Origin: Cryptomeria japonica
Lineage: Eukaryota > Streptophyta > Pinopsida > Cupressales > Cupressaceae
Length of the DNA stretch: 64,000 nucleotides
Assembly (NCBI RefSeq): GCF_030272615.1
Contig: NC_081415.1
Span: forward strand, 597,003,335 to 597,067,334
Direction of reading: 5' to 3'
Positions 1 through 9,588 of this stretch are shown in pieces; positions within the stretch are counted from its first letter, which is position 1, and the number at the start of each line of letters is the position of its first letter. The notes under the pieces were generated by a model. The model made no database searches. It had not been told where the DNA came from and saw only the letters and a program-made list of their open reading frames with translations. The translations under genes were made by a program, and so were the position numbers.

Positions 1-1094
1 TTGTGGACAATTGTAATATTCTTAGCAAACTCTTTTGGCCTAATGAATTCCAAAAGAACCTTAGGGAATCTTGGATTCTCTGAATAGATAAGAGTCCTAA
101 TCTTAGATGCAAAACACTTATCAAACTTTAAGTAGGTAGCATCTTCTCTGTCCCATGACAACACTATACTCCATAACTGCACTGGCATCTTCTCTCCATC
201 TTTCTCTTTCACAATATCCATTCCACTTGCAAAATAGTCACCATCCTTGAATAAAAATAAATGCATGAGGAGGGAATACCATCCAAAAGGCCTATCCACT
301 TTCCCATTCTTTATTCCTATCAAGCCTTCATGGATGGGATCAGTGATATAGGAAGCATAATCAAAGGTCACTGCCAAAGAAGGATTCAAAATTTGAGCAA
401 TCATTAACATGTAATGAGTTGGCATATTTTCCTCAGCATCCTCTCCTAAAATTTGGCAGAGTGACCAGTATAATCCTTTGGCCCTAAGGGTGAATAGATT
501 TAAAGAGAGAGTCTCCTCAGTGTTAGGTCCTACAACTGTTAATCCACCTATCTTCACAAAGAATTATTTAAGAGGCCCATTTCTAAGGTGGTTCCTCTGC
601 ACACTATAAACCTGAGCTAGTGATTTAAAACTAATAGGCTCTAAAAAATTGGTAAATTCACTAAGCCCAAAAGCATTTCTGAACTCCTCATTATTTATTT
701 CAATAAGGGTTTTCCCACTTATATCCTTAACACACCTTGTGATTGGGTCATAGTTGTGTGCAATCTGAGTTAGGAGATCCACATCCATGAATACTCTAGG
801 GACCACCAATTTGCCTATGTCCAACTCCTAGATACTATTCATTGGGGCTGGGGAGTTTCTCACACCAAATCCAACCTTAAATAATCCCAACCCAAACAAC
901 CCAATTTGAGGGTCTCTTAGCCAGTTGCCCTTGTCACACAATCCTTCTCCTATTTTTAGGTGAGGAGCTCTTGGCACTAATTCCTTTACCTTTGCAACCA
1001 TATTAGTTGACAATATCAACTATTCTAGGAAATCATCACAGATAGCCCTCTCCTGGTAATTAACCTTTCTTGAGAATTCTCTTTTAGGTGCCAT
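1..1094 (-). pseudogene. Decayed ORF of a transposon-associated, plant-mobile-domain-like protein, cut by window edge
   Basis: Read on the minus strand from an ATG at 1094, one frame stays open in sense to position 1 apart from three stops: TAG at 1020-1022, TAG at 828-830 and TAA at 564-566. About 364 codons are visible and the 3' part lies outside the window. The conceptual protein has no signal peptide or obvious membrane span. It opens with a basic stretch (MAPKREFSRK), has a segment resembling the 'EFRNAFGLSE' region of retrotransposon-borne plant mobile domain proteins, and later an aromatic-rich stretch around PFGWYSLLMHLFLF. I do not recognise a catalytic motif. The layout recalls the first part of the large ORF at 43769-46973, but I cannot show homology by eye. 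The absence of frameshifts suggests decay by point mutation only. Family assignment is inference; that this was one coding frame is well supported. Confidence 0.55.
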
Positions 1095-1439
1095 CTTAAA
1101 AAACTATGCAAGCAATTTAATTACTAGCCCCAACCGTTTTGTAACAAATCAAAACCCCAATTAAAACACACTGTCAAGTAATTGCCAAGCAAGAGTACAA
1201 GAGAACCTATTTTTGGCTTGAAGAAATCTTCTCTACAACTGAAGAAATTTGCTCTGCAACTGAAGAAATTTGCTTTGCAACTGCTTCTCTGTAACAATTT
1301 TTCAAAATGATGCCTTCATTCAATTGATGCGAGATCATATACGATAGTCGGGCTCTTAACTACGACACTGATACTGCATGCTTCAGCCATCCTTTCAGAA
1401 TTGAATTCATAGAAGAATATAAAAATTTCGCTCCAACGG

Positions 1440-3150
1440 GTCATAACATGCCTGTATATTTTCTTTTTGCTCTTTCACCATTTCGTAGAGCATAACATCC
1501 TAGCAATTTTGCTTAACGAAATCGCCCCAGCTGTCCAATCAGATGAGACTTGATTTGGTCTTTACAGTATTTTAACCTCTTTGCCTTTGCATCTAGGCTC
1601 TACCTCCTTTTCGCCATTTCACAAGCTTTATCCCCCGAGCATTTTCCTTTTGCGAAGCTACGCCAAGTGTTAGATGGAACTCTAACCACCCAGCCTTTAA
1701 CTCCTACCAGGACCGTCAACTTTTTCACTAATCGCGCCTCATCTTGATGGCTGACGGTTTTTCACTATTTCACAGGGGTTAATCCACTTCCATATTCGGG
1801 CCACGAAAGAACAAGAAGCATTGGATCAATCTTGAGATGAACATCTTTTAAGTGAGACCTTTATCCAGACATTGCTTACCCCACTTATTCACCAGTTAAC
1901 AAATACCACGTGGTACTAGGCCATAAACCCTGGAAAACTCTTCGGGTTTAGTTCAGAGTCAACCACGTGTCTTATTTCCTACATAACCGCCGGTTACACC
2001 TTGGCAGACCCTTAATCAACTTTTGAAACTATGTGTCAATCGACACATCACCATCAAGCTTTACAAGAAGTAGCAACTGTCATTCCACATCATGATGGAA
2101 AGAACCTCTTTTTCTCTTTCACCATTTTGCGGGCCTTAATCCTCGGTTGATTTACAACCATGAAGCAACGAGAACCCTTGGATCAAAACAGAGTTGATGA
2201 TCTTTTACCTTTATGCCTTGTCTGTTCTTCGGGCCCACTAGCTCTTTCGCCATTTTGCAGACCTTAAAACACTAGCATCTTACCTTCACGAATTCACGTG
2301 AACTGTTAGATTATATCAAAATTGCTTGATTCTTAACAACCTACTTGAAAACTGACAGACACGGGTCTTCTGACTCAGCTTTACCCACCTGGAACTTGGT
2401 CATTTTTGAATTGATGTGTCACCTTCTTATTCGCTGAAAGAAATCAGCAGGATCCACTTCATTCTTGCCGCTTGTATCTGCTAGGTCACTTCTTATCCCA
2501 TAGTATGACTCATCTTCTTGGACCCACCCATTAGTCCTTAAATCCAATTCGCTGACCACTTTAATTTTCAGCCACATGTCATTGTCTTACTTGCCATTTC
2601 AACCAGCTGGACTACTTGCTTGGAATGCCATGTCATTTCGCTGTTTCACGAAAGCTGTCTTTCGAGCATCTTTCTCCTATGAAACTGCACTAGCCGTTAG
2701 ATCTTGAGGACCTGCGCATCTGCTATGCTTATTATGAACCTCTTTTGCCTAGGCCCAAAAACCTTCTGCTATTTCGCAGAACATAACATGTGAGCATCTC
2801 TCAGGCGCGAAGCAACGCGGGCTGTTGATTTATTTTAAACTTGATCGCCTTTTAGCCACGGAAAAGTCTTCACCACTGGGTCCCGCCAAACCTTTTCACC
2901 ATTTCACAAAAGGTAATTTACTCACTCATTTTGGTTGTGAATCAACACTAGCCGTTAGATTCAAAGCGAGATGGAGCCTCGTTAAACTAGATCCAATGCA
3001 CACAGTCGAACATGCTTTTTCCTTTCTCTATTTCGCAGAGCATAACATACTCGCAACTTTTCCTAACGAAATAGCGAAAGTCGTAGATTCATCTAAAAGT
3101 TGCACGACACTTACTAGACCCGACAACATTAGAAGGAAAAAGGCATAAGG
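1440..3150. repeat. Diverged tandem array, ~130-150 bp period
   Basis: At least nine recognisable copies of a core like TTTCRCYATTTCGCAGA, followed by a 'cataacat...gcat' segment and then a 'cgaa..cgc...gttagat' segment. They begin near 1452, 1602, 1752, 2106, 2238, 2634, 2761, 2886 and 3016. Spacings of about 125-150 bp, and of about 350-400 bp where copies look lost, indicate a tandem array. It lies upstream (in minus-strand sense) of the 1-1094 reading frame, so it could be the leader or LTR of the same element. No polypurine tract, primer site or LTR end was found to prove that. Short plus-strand ORFs here are by-products of the repeats. Confidence 0.7.
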
Positions 3151-3430
3151 CGTAGATTTTTACAATTATTTAACGACCGCCTAGGCAAATAACAAGGGGG
3201 GACACTTCACATGACCCCAAGACCCATTACTTAAGTGAATAAAGTAACGTAGGAATAGAAGCCAAAGGGTTTTGATCAGACATTTGAGCGATTAAAAACT
3301 AAAAACCCTTAACCCATAAAGTCCTAAAACAGATTTGAAGCAATTAATAGCATACCTAACTCAAAATTTCAAAAACTTAGCCAATGATGGGAGAAGAAAA
3401 CCCATTTCTTAAACAGTGATAACAAGGGAC
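3151..3430. other. Gene-free spacer
   Basis: Short AT-rich stretch between the tandem array and the truncated 3' side of the LINE. I see no ORF, LTR end or poly-A tail that would mark a LINE terminus here. Confidence 0.5.
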
Positions 3431-3439
3431 AAATTATTT

Positions 3440-5086
3440 TTACTCCTCAAAGATGACAAAGGGGAGAACAACCAATAGTTTGGAAGTCATGACTTTGGAA
3501 ATGATCTTGTAAAAGGAATTACAAAGACTTATTGGCCTAAACTTTCCCATAGAGTCATCCACAGCCACCTTAGGAATTAGAGCAATAAAAGTAGAATTAA
3601 TTTCCTTAAGGATTCTTTTGGACCCAAAGAATTCTTTTACAACATTGACCGTATCTTTCCCAATAATATGCCAATATTCCTGAAAGAAAAACATGGGAAA
3701 ACCATCTGGACCCGGAGCCTTATCCCCTTGAAAAGAAAAAATAACTTTTTAAATTTCATTAGTAGTAGGGATAGCAAATAAAGTCTTATTTTGGTGAGGT
3801 TCAATAATCTTGGGAATGTTATCAACCAGGTCTTGTTGCTTAGTAATGTCAATATCCTTACTACCAGTGAGGAGGTTAGAGAAGAACCTAACAGCTTCAT
3901 TCCCAATGTCATCATCTTTAAGAAGGATTTTGTCATCAACAGTTAATCTAGATATTCTGTTAGCAACTTTATGTTTCATAGAAGTCACGTGAAAGAATTT
4001 AGTGTTTCTATCCCCAGCTTCCAACTAAATAGCCCTAGATCTCTGTCTCCAGTAGATTTCTTCCCTGGATATAGTGTTGTGAAGTTTAGCTAGAATCTCA
4101 TCTTCCTTAGCCTTGGGAAACTTATTATAACCATCTTTCTGAATAAAGTTTTATATATGTTCTAATTCCTCCTTTAGCTTTTTTTTGGATTAAAAAATAT
4201 CTCTAAAAACCTTCTTATTCCAGATCTTGATGTTATCTTTGATATTTCCTAGTTTTTTAGCAACTTTGTACATGGTAGATCCATCCACATTAATATTCCA
4301 CCAATTGGCAATGGAATTTTCCAAAGAGGGGCGTGAAATCCACATTTTCTCAAACCGGAAAGGAAAGAATTGATTTCTCTTAACAGACTCAGCAACAAAA
4401 TAAATAGGATAATGATCCGAACCAATTCTGTTAATAACAGACAAAGAACATCTATGCTTAAGGATCTAGTCATAAGTGATAAGGGATCTATCAAGCCTTA
4501 CTTGAATGAGGTCTCCTCCATCCCTTTGATTAGACCAAGTGTAGGAAGCTCTAGTAAGATCAACATCAATCAAGGCATTGACATTGATGAAGTCCATCAG
4601 GTCAATCCTACTATCCAATTGAGCTTGAGTTCCTCCAAATTTGTCAATTCCTTGCAATGGGGTATTGAAATCTCCTATCAATAGCCAGCTATCCAGAGAG
4701 AAAAAACCTCTTTTCTTCTAGATTTTGTCCTAAAATTTACTCCTATCAGCTTTAGAATTTGGGGCATAAATGTTGGTAAGTACCCATTCCTTTCTTTCAG
4801 AAATAGTTTTTACTTTCATAGAGATAATATTACCATCTTCATCAATCGGATCTCCATCAATAGTTTTCTTGTTCCAGAATATAGCCACACCACCTGGCAC
4901 CCCATTCGACCTACTACCACAAACTCCTCCCTGTTTGAAGAATTTTAAATTTTCAACTTTTTCCTTACTCATTTTGGTTTCCTGAACTAGGATGATATCC
5001 AACTTATGATCTCTAATAAGATTTCGTAAAACATCCTATTTATGGAGACCATTTAGGCCTCGAATGTTCCAGGATATTACCTTCAT
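3440..5086 (-). pseudogene. LINE ORF2: AP endonuclease plus start of reverse transcriptase
   Basis: Starts at ATG 5086 (MKVISWNIRGLNG), the usual beginning of an L1 exonuclease-endonuclease-phosphatase domain, which nicks target DNA. Endonuclease signatures in order: 'VQETK' (near 4985), 'GGVAIFWN', 'TNIYAP' (near 4765), 'GDFN' (near 4675) and 'SDHYP' (near 4420). The linker follows (EAGDRNTKFFH near 4020), then the first RT block 'FIALIPK' and 'FRPISLCN..YKI' near 3600-3510. All blocks lie in the same frame, so the breaks are in-frame stops rather than frameshifts. The catalytic RT motif (YxDD) is absent because the copy ends near 3440. It cannot encode an active protein. Confidence 0.88.
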
Positions 5087-5154
5087 TTGGAAACCTGGGA
5101 GTAGGATTCCCGAATGGTTCACTACCTTCCATCAGCTATGTTTTGTTTTCTCTC

Positions 5155-6753
5155 CTAGTCCCTATGCCACTTCATGGTTTTACGTCCCTGCGGGGATTTG
5201 GAAAGACCAATATCCGCCTTAGATCTGGTCCTAGTTATAACCCCATTAGAGCAGCCTGTCTTCTTATTTTTGTTTTTTCCCACCCCTATTATCTCTTCAT
5301 CATCTCCATCTTTATGAGAAAATTGCTTATTATTCCACAATTCTCCAACTCTCTGAGAGGAGGTGGGCGACTCCGTTCCAGCACTCTGAAATAGAGAGTT
5401 AAGGTTAACCTGAGGCGATCTGAACTTGTTCCTTTTTCAACAATAACTTTCGGACCTTCAAAGTCATTTGGACAAACTTTATTACTTTTCATTTCTAAAA
5501 CTTGTAGGGCCTCATATTGGGATTCATTAATGTCATCAATCTCACCCTCTTCAAGAATTTCTTCTATGGTTACATTCTCTTCCTTCTGAGTCTGTAAAAA
5601 TTCAAATCCATTGATTGTTTTGATCTCAAATCCATTATCTTCAATCTTTTTATCTTCCTTTTGAAGAGTAACCTTGAAAGGACTAGCTTTCCTATCATCT
5701 TTTGTTATATCTTTTAGGTTACTAGGAAGTCCGCTTCCTCCTTCTGCTCTACTATCCTTCTTTTTGTTAGTCTTCGCTTTCCATATCTGTTTAACATGAT
5801 TATTAGGCTTCTAAACATTTTTGGGGTTACTTGGGCAAGCCTTAGTCCAATGTTCTACTTTCTTACAAGAGAAGCACACAAAGGGGAGGGACTCAAACTC
5901 TATGGTTTGTTCCCACATCCCAAGTTTGGAGTTTATTTCAGTAGAGCTGGGAAGAACCTTATTCTGAGAAATATTGACACAAAGCCTCGCATACACCAGT
6001 CTCTTTCATGCTACTTTCATAGGATATATAGCTACAAGCTCCCTGAAGGAGTTAGCAATACCTAAGAAAACATCCTCCAACTAGAATTCAAGCGGCAAAC
6101 CAGGTAGCCTCACCTAGACTGGAGTAGATTCAAAAAAAGAGTCATTGAGTTTCATATTTGGAGACCATTTCCTTAAGGATAATGAATATTTCCCAAACAT
6201 CCATGGTTCTCCACTCAAGGTAATTTCCAAATCTTCCCCACAAGAGAAGGAGAAAACAAAAAAACCCCTTGATAGGGCAGAAACATGAACCTATCCTTTC
6301 AGCCTCCATATTGGGTCTTGGTCCAACAAATTTTCCCACTAGAGAGAAAGCCATTAGAGATATACTATGATCTATAACCACATCTGGTATTGCAATAGAA
6401 AATTTGCCTATTTTTCTATTAGAAATGTCTTCCACAGAGGGGAAGGATGATTTACTAGTGGGTTTGTTTGCAAAAAGATGGTTCTAGGGTTTGAGAGTCT
6501 TCACCTCTGTCGTCTTTTCCAAGTTAGCATTAAAGATATCGGGACCCGATTTTGAAGAATCTTCATTATTTTTATGGTCAGGAGGAGGGTCCTGATGCCA
6601 TGGGTCCCCATCCCATTGACCATCCTCATCATCCACCATAGATTCCACCGATTGTCCTTGAGCTGCAGAGGCTGCAGAACCAGAGGATCCAGCCACGTTG
6701 TTCCCTCCATTCGTAGAATTCAAATTTCCCTCTAGTTGCGTTGTTCCCTCCAT
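5155..6753 (-). pseudogene. LINE ORF1: DUF4283-type nucleic-acid-binding protein with CCHC knuckle
   Basis: ATG at 6753 begins a low-complexity N-terminus (MEGTTQLEGNLNSTNGG) with an acidic stretch, then a DUF4283-like block at 6435-6142 ('LVGKFVGPRPN'). A CCHC knuckle of pattern C-x2-C-x4-H-x4-C follows at about 5885-5840 (CFSCKKVEHWTKAC), then a basic, Ser-rich tail ending near 5155. Plant L1 ORF1 proteins of this layout bind RNA and form the retrotransposition RNP. In the knuckle the usual Gly before His is Glu. The knuckle block is in a different frame from the start and tail, so at least two indels have occurred, and several stops are present. Confidence 0.78.
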
Positions 6754-6827
6754 TCACATTGACAATGTTAAATAGGGATCGTCATTGTATTATGTTAGAA
6801 AAGAATGAAAAAGATCATTTTGTGATT

Positions 6828-8400
6828 TTTGCAGTACGTTCTACCTCTATCTCTCCTAGACCACTTTGACAATAATATCAAGCAAGTTATATATGATCTT
6901 GGAAAATACATGAGGTAAGTAGTGATATTTGTTAAATTTGTAGTGATATTACTTGTTATGTAATATATTGTATATTGTTTTGTAAAGTCTCATTAATATA
7001 TTTATGTCTTGAATCTCTCGTAGGTGGTTGTCATCTAAAGAAATCCATAAAGAAAATATAAATATTGGAAGAGAAAAATTCCTCATTTAATGTGTGAAAT
7101 GCAAAAGTGTCTACCTTCAACTTTTTTCAATGTACAAGAACACTACCTCATACACCAAGTTGAGGAGATTGAATTGTGTGGACCTGTACACACAAGATCA
7201 ATGTGGATGGTTGAGAGGCAATTGAAATTTTTGAAGTCTTTGGTTCGATAAAGAGAAAATCCTGAGGGTTCTATGGTGGAGGGATATATGGTATACTAGA
7301 CTATGGCGTATATTATTGAATACCTTCCAAAGTTCGCGGCAAAGATCTGTGTAGATCGTATTTGGAATCCCAACTCTATTAACAAATTTGAAGGGGAGAA
7401 CCTGATGGGGAAAGGTACAATGAGAAAAGTGAGAGGTAATTATTCAATATTGCAGTTATTTTTATATATATTGCAGTTAATTTATTTGTAATCTTTAATA
7501 TACTTCAGTTGTAAATTTCTAGTTATTGTTTGTACAGATGGTTGAGAGTGGGATGCACTACATTTGTATGTTGAAAACAATCTTGATTAGATAACGGTAT
7601 GGATTCAATGATGTCAATAATCTGGTCGCATATTAACATGGGAAGGTGTGGCTTCATTGGTTAAAGAAGCTCACCGTAATGGAGATTCCAGTGTTACACA
7701 AAGAGAAATTGATTTAGCATATGGTTTAAGAGATAAACATGTACGTATAAATATATTAATCACCCATATTATTTAATTTTCTTCCAATTGTAATGATGTA
7801 CATATTATATATGTTTGACATTTTGTAGGTGAAGCACCACAAGGCTATGTGGTGCAATGGTCAAAAATTTTGCATCAAAAAGTTGGATGACATGAAGAAA
7901 ACTTGTGATTCTGGAATAAGTGCAGTATTTCAGGTGACTAATGTTTCATCTAGAAGCGACATACATCCTCGAGTCTCAGAAAAATTGATATTATGGGATT
8001 TTGGATGATATACTTGAGTGTGAGTTTAGGTCCTTGAAATTAGTTTTTTTCATTGTCCAATGGTACAGGCTACAATTGAATGAAAATGATCCTGACAGAA
8101 CTGTTATTGAACATGATAATGGATTTACAATGGTTAATACAAGGTCGTTTGAGTGAGCTAGAAATGAGCCCTATGTTCTTCCAAGCCAATTTGAGATGGT
8201 ATTTTACTCAGAGGTTCCTTATAAACCGGGTTGGTCATTTGTTGTTAGACATGATCCAAGAGGAAGGTCGATAAAGTATAATGTGATGGAAGAAGAAGAT
8301 ACTAAAGAAGTAGAAGATGATGTAGATGATGGTCACAATCGATAGCTATTTAATGATGTTCCTGACGAAAATGTTCATGAAGAAGAACAAGATGAAGATA

Positions 8401-8443
<43 letters not shown>

Positions 8444-8468
8444 GTTGGACGAAGGAGAAGATCAATGA
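6828..8468 (+). pseudogene. TNPD-type transposase fragment (DUF4218 and DUF4216 parts)
   Basis: The first exon piece (6834-6914) reads YVLPLSLLDHFDNN..., the start of the DUF4218 region. After an intron the next exon (7023 on) drifts out of frame within about 20 codons, although the GCGGCAAAG/YLPKFAAK block (near 7320) is still recognisable. The DUF4216 region lies at about 7990-8300: 'YDILDDILECEF', 'WYRLQLNEN', 'DNGFTMVNTRSFE', 'EPYVLPSQ', 'VFYSEVP' and 'GWSFVVRHDPRG', with an in-frame TGA at about 8155 in the middle. An acidic tail with a run of Asp codons (about 8397-8440) ends DELDEGEDQ at TGA 8466-8468, which probably shows the original C-terminus. DUF4218/DUF4216 lie downstream of the Transposase_21 core in CACTA transposases; here that core is missing, so the copy is inactive. 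Confidence 0.8.
8397..8441 (+). repeat. (GAT)n microsatellite in the acidic tail
   Basis: A run of GAT triplets in frame with the transposase tail, giving poly-Asp. The equivalent place in copy B (55121-55425) is expanded several-fold and mixed with GGT. Confidence 0.9.
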
Positions 8469-8689
8469 CATGAATGAAATGTATTGGTATGCGATTAGAG
8501 TATTATCTATTTGATATTGATTTCTTGATATAATTTTTTTTTACTTATATATATGGTCACATAATTAATTCATTGTATTTTAAATTCTAATGTCATTACA
8601 TAATTTATTCATGATGTCCTAATAGTAAAACCATGCCACCTATAGGAGATGGAGACAAATAGAGTGTCAGCTAGCCCTCATTTTATTTT

Positions 8690-9190
8690 AGAGCATGTAG
8701 ACCGTGGTGAGCAAGTTGAACATGATCCAGGTAGACAACATCAGGAATGTGATGAGGCCCCACCAGGTAAAGATGACCATTGTTATTCCTTTAAACAAAT
8801 TTAATTGCAATTGGTGTATTGATTAATGTAACCTTTTGTGTTTCAACTCTAGAGGATTTAGAGGGTGTTCAAGATGTTGAGGATGAGGCCAAACAAAATG
8901 ATCATGAAGATGATGTGGCCCCATCAGGTAAAGAGCACCCCTGTAATTTTCTTTTAATTAATGGAACACTTGTAACAATAATAATAAAACTCATGAATTT
9001 AACTCATTTATTTTTTATTGCAGCAGATCCCCCTTTGCATAAATTTCCTCATCATGAGTACATGACTAGGCATACATTAACTAGATCATGAGCACAGGGT
9101 AGAAGAATTGAAGAGGGGACGAATGATGATGACAATGATGGTCCAATTAGTCTTTACCTCCAAGATTCAAAAAGAAAGAAAATAAAAATG
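8690..9190 (+). pseudogene. C-terminal exons of the TNPA-like second CACTA gene
   Basis: Short exons rich in Asp, Glu and Gln match copy B at 59885-60363. One carries 'DPGRQHQECDEAPPG', the next 'EDLEGVQDVEDEA' with 'DVAPSG', and the last 'PLHKFPHHEYMTRHT'. The final stretch ends in a Lys/Arg cluster (SKRKKIK) that could be a nuclear localisation signal. Introns begin with GTAAAG and end with CAG or TAG. An in-frame TGA ends the frame after TLTRS (about 9089-9091), whereas copy B has a differently damaged version. The part with the Transposase_24-like region is deleted in this copy. Confidence 0.5.
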
Positions 9191-9239
9191 ATTGTAATCT
9201 TACTATATGTTAACAAGTGGATTTTATGTATTAATGAAT

Positions 9240-9425
9240 TTAATTGTGTCAATGAATGTTAATGAATGATACATGTTAATGAATGTTGATGAATGTTACT
9301 TGTTAATGAATGTTGATGAATGTTACGTGTTAATGAATGTTATGTATTAATGAATGTTACGTGATAATGAATGAATGTTATGTTTCATTAATGGATGAAA
9401 GAATGTTAGATGTTAACAAGGAATT
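9240..9425. repeat. Subterminal 'TTAATGAATGT' minisatellite of CACTA copy A
   Basis: Many imperfect copies of TTAATGAATGTTR and GATGAATGTTACKTG in tandem. Copy B has a shorter version at about 60395-60550. Short subterminal repeats are characteristic of CACTA elements, where the TNPA-type protein binds; that this array serves as such a site is inference. Confidence 0.75.
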
Positions 9426-9447
9426 TAGAGTGCTATTAGTGGGGGAG

Positions 9448-9483
9448 GGGCCAAATGAGCTTCCACCTTCACGTGGTTGGCCC
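9448..9483. repeat. Conserved GC-rich inverted repeat near CACTA 3' side
   Basis: Arms GGGCCAA + CCAC pair with GTGG + TTGGCCC around a 6-base centre, with 8 unpaired bases in the left arm. The same structure, with one difference (C to T) in the centre, is at 60582-60617 in copy B, in a block that is better conserved than its flanks. Confidence 0.7.
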
Positions 9484-9588
9484 TGTTAAGTACATAATAT
9501 TAAACTATTCTTGAAACAAAGAGAAGCTCAATAAAGTAACACACTTTTCAATATTTCATTGTGCTCCATTATTAATCTTATTGATGCT

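Larger units (their letters stand above)
3430..6755 (-). mobile_element. L1-type LINE remnant, truncated inside the reverse transcriptase
   Basis: A minus-strand non-LTR retrotransposon with ORF1 (6753 to about 5155) followed by ORF2 (5086 to about 3440), in the normal order for plant L1 elements. The ORF1 start and its Ser/Ala/Gln-rich N-terminus are present, so the 5' side is well kept. Coding similarity stops near 3440, just after the first conserved block of reverse transcriptase; the rest of RT, the C-terminal Cys-rich region and the poly-A tail are missing. Target-primed reverse transcription normally loses the 5' side, so this 3' loss points to a later deletion or recombination. At 6755-6772 it abuts CACTA copy A. 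Confidence 0.85.
6773..9588 (+). mobile_element. CACTA (En/Spm)-like transposon copy A, deletion derivative
   Basis: Matches copy B in the same order and orientation. 6773 aligns with about 53569, 6773-8660 with 53569-55670, and 8690-9588 with 59880-60718. Two parts of B are missing: everything 5' of 53569 (first half of the transposase) and the ~4.2 kb between about 55680 and 59880 (SET-domain frame and most of the TNPA-like gene). Similarity resumes at 'tattttaRagcatgtag' (about 8686). Remaining exons keep GT/AG introns. I could not identify CACTA termini or a 3-bp target duplication; the right limit given is where similarity to B stops. Confidence 0.75.
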
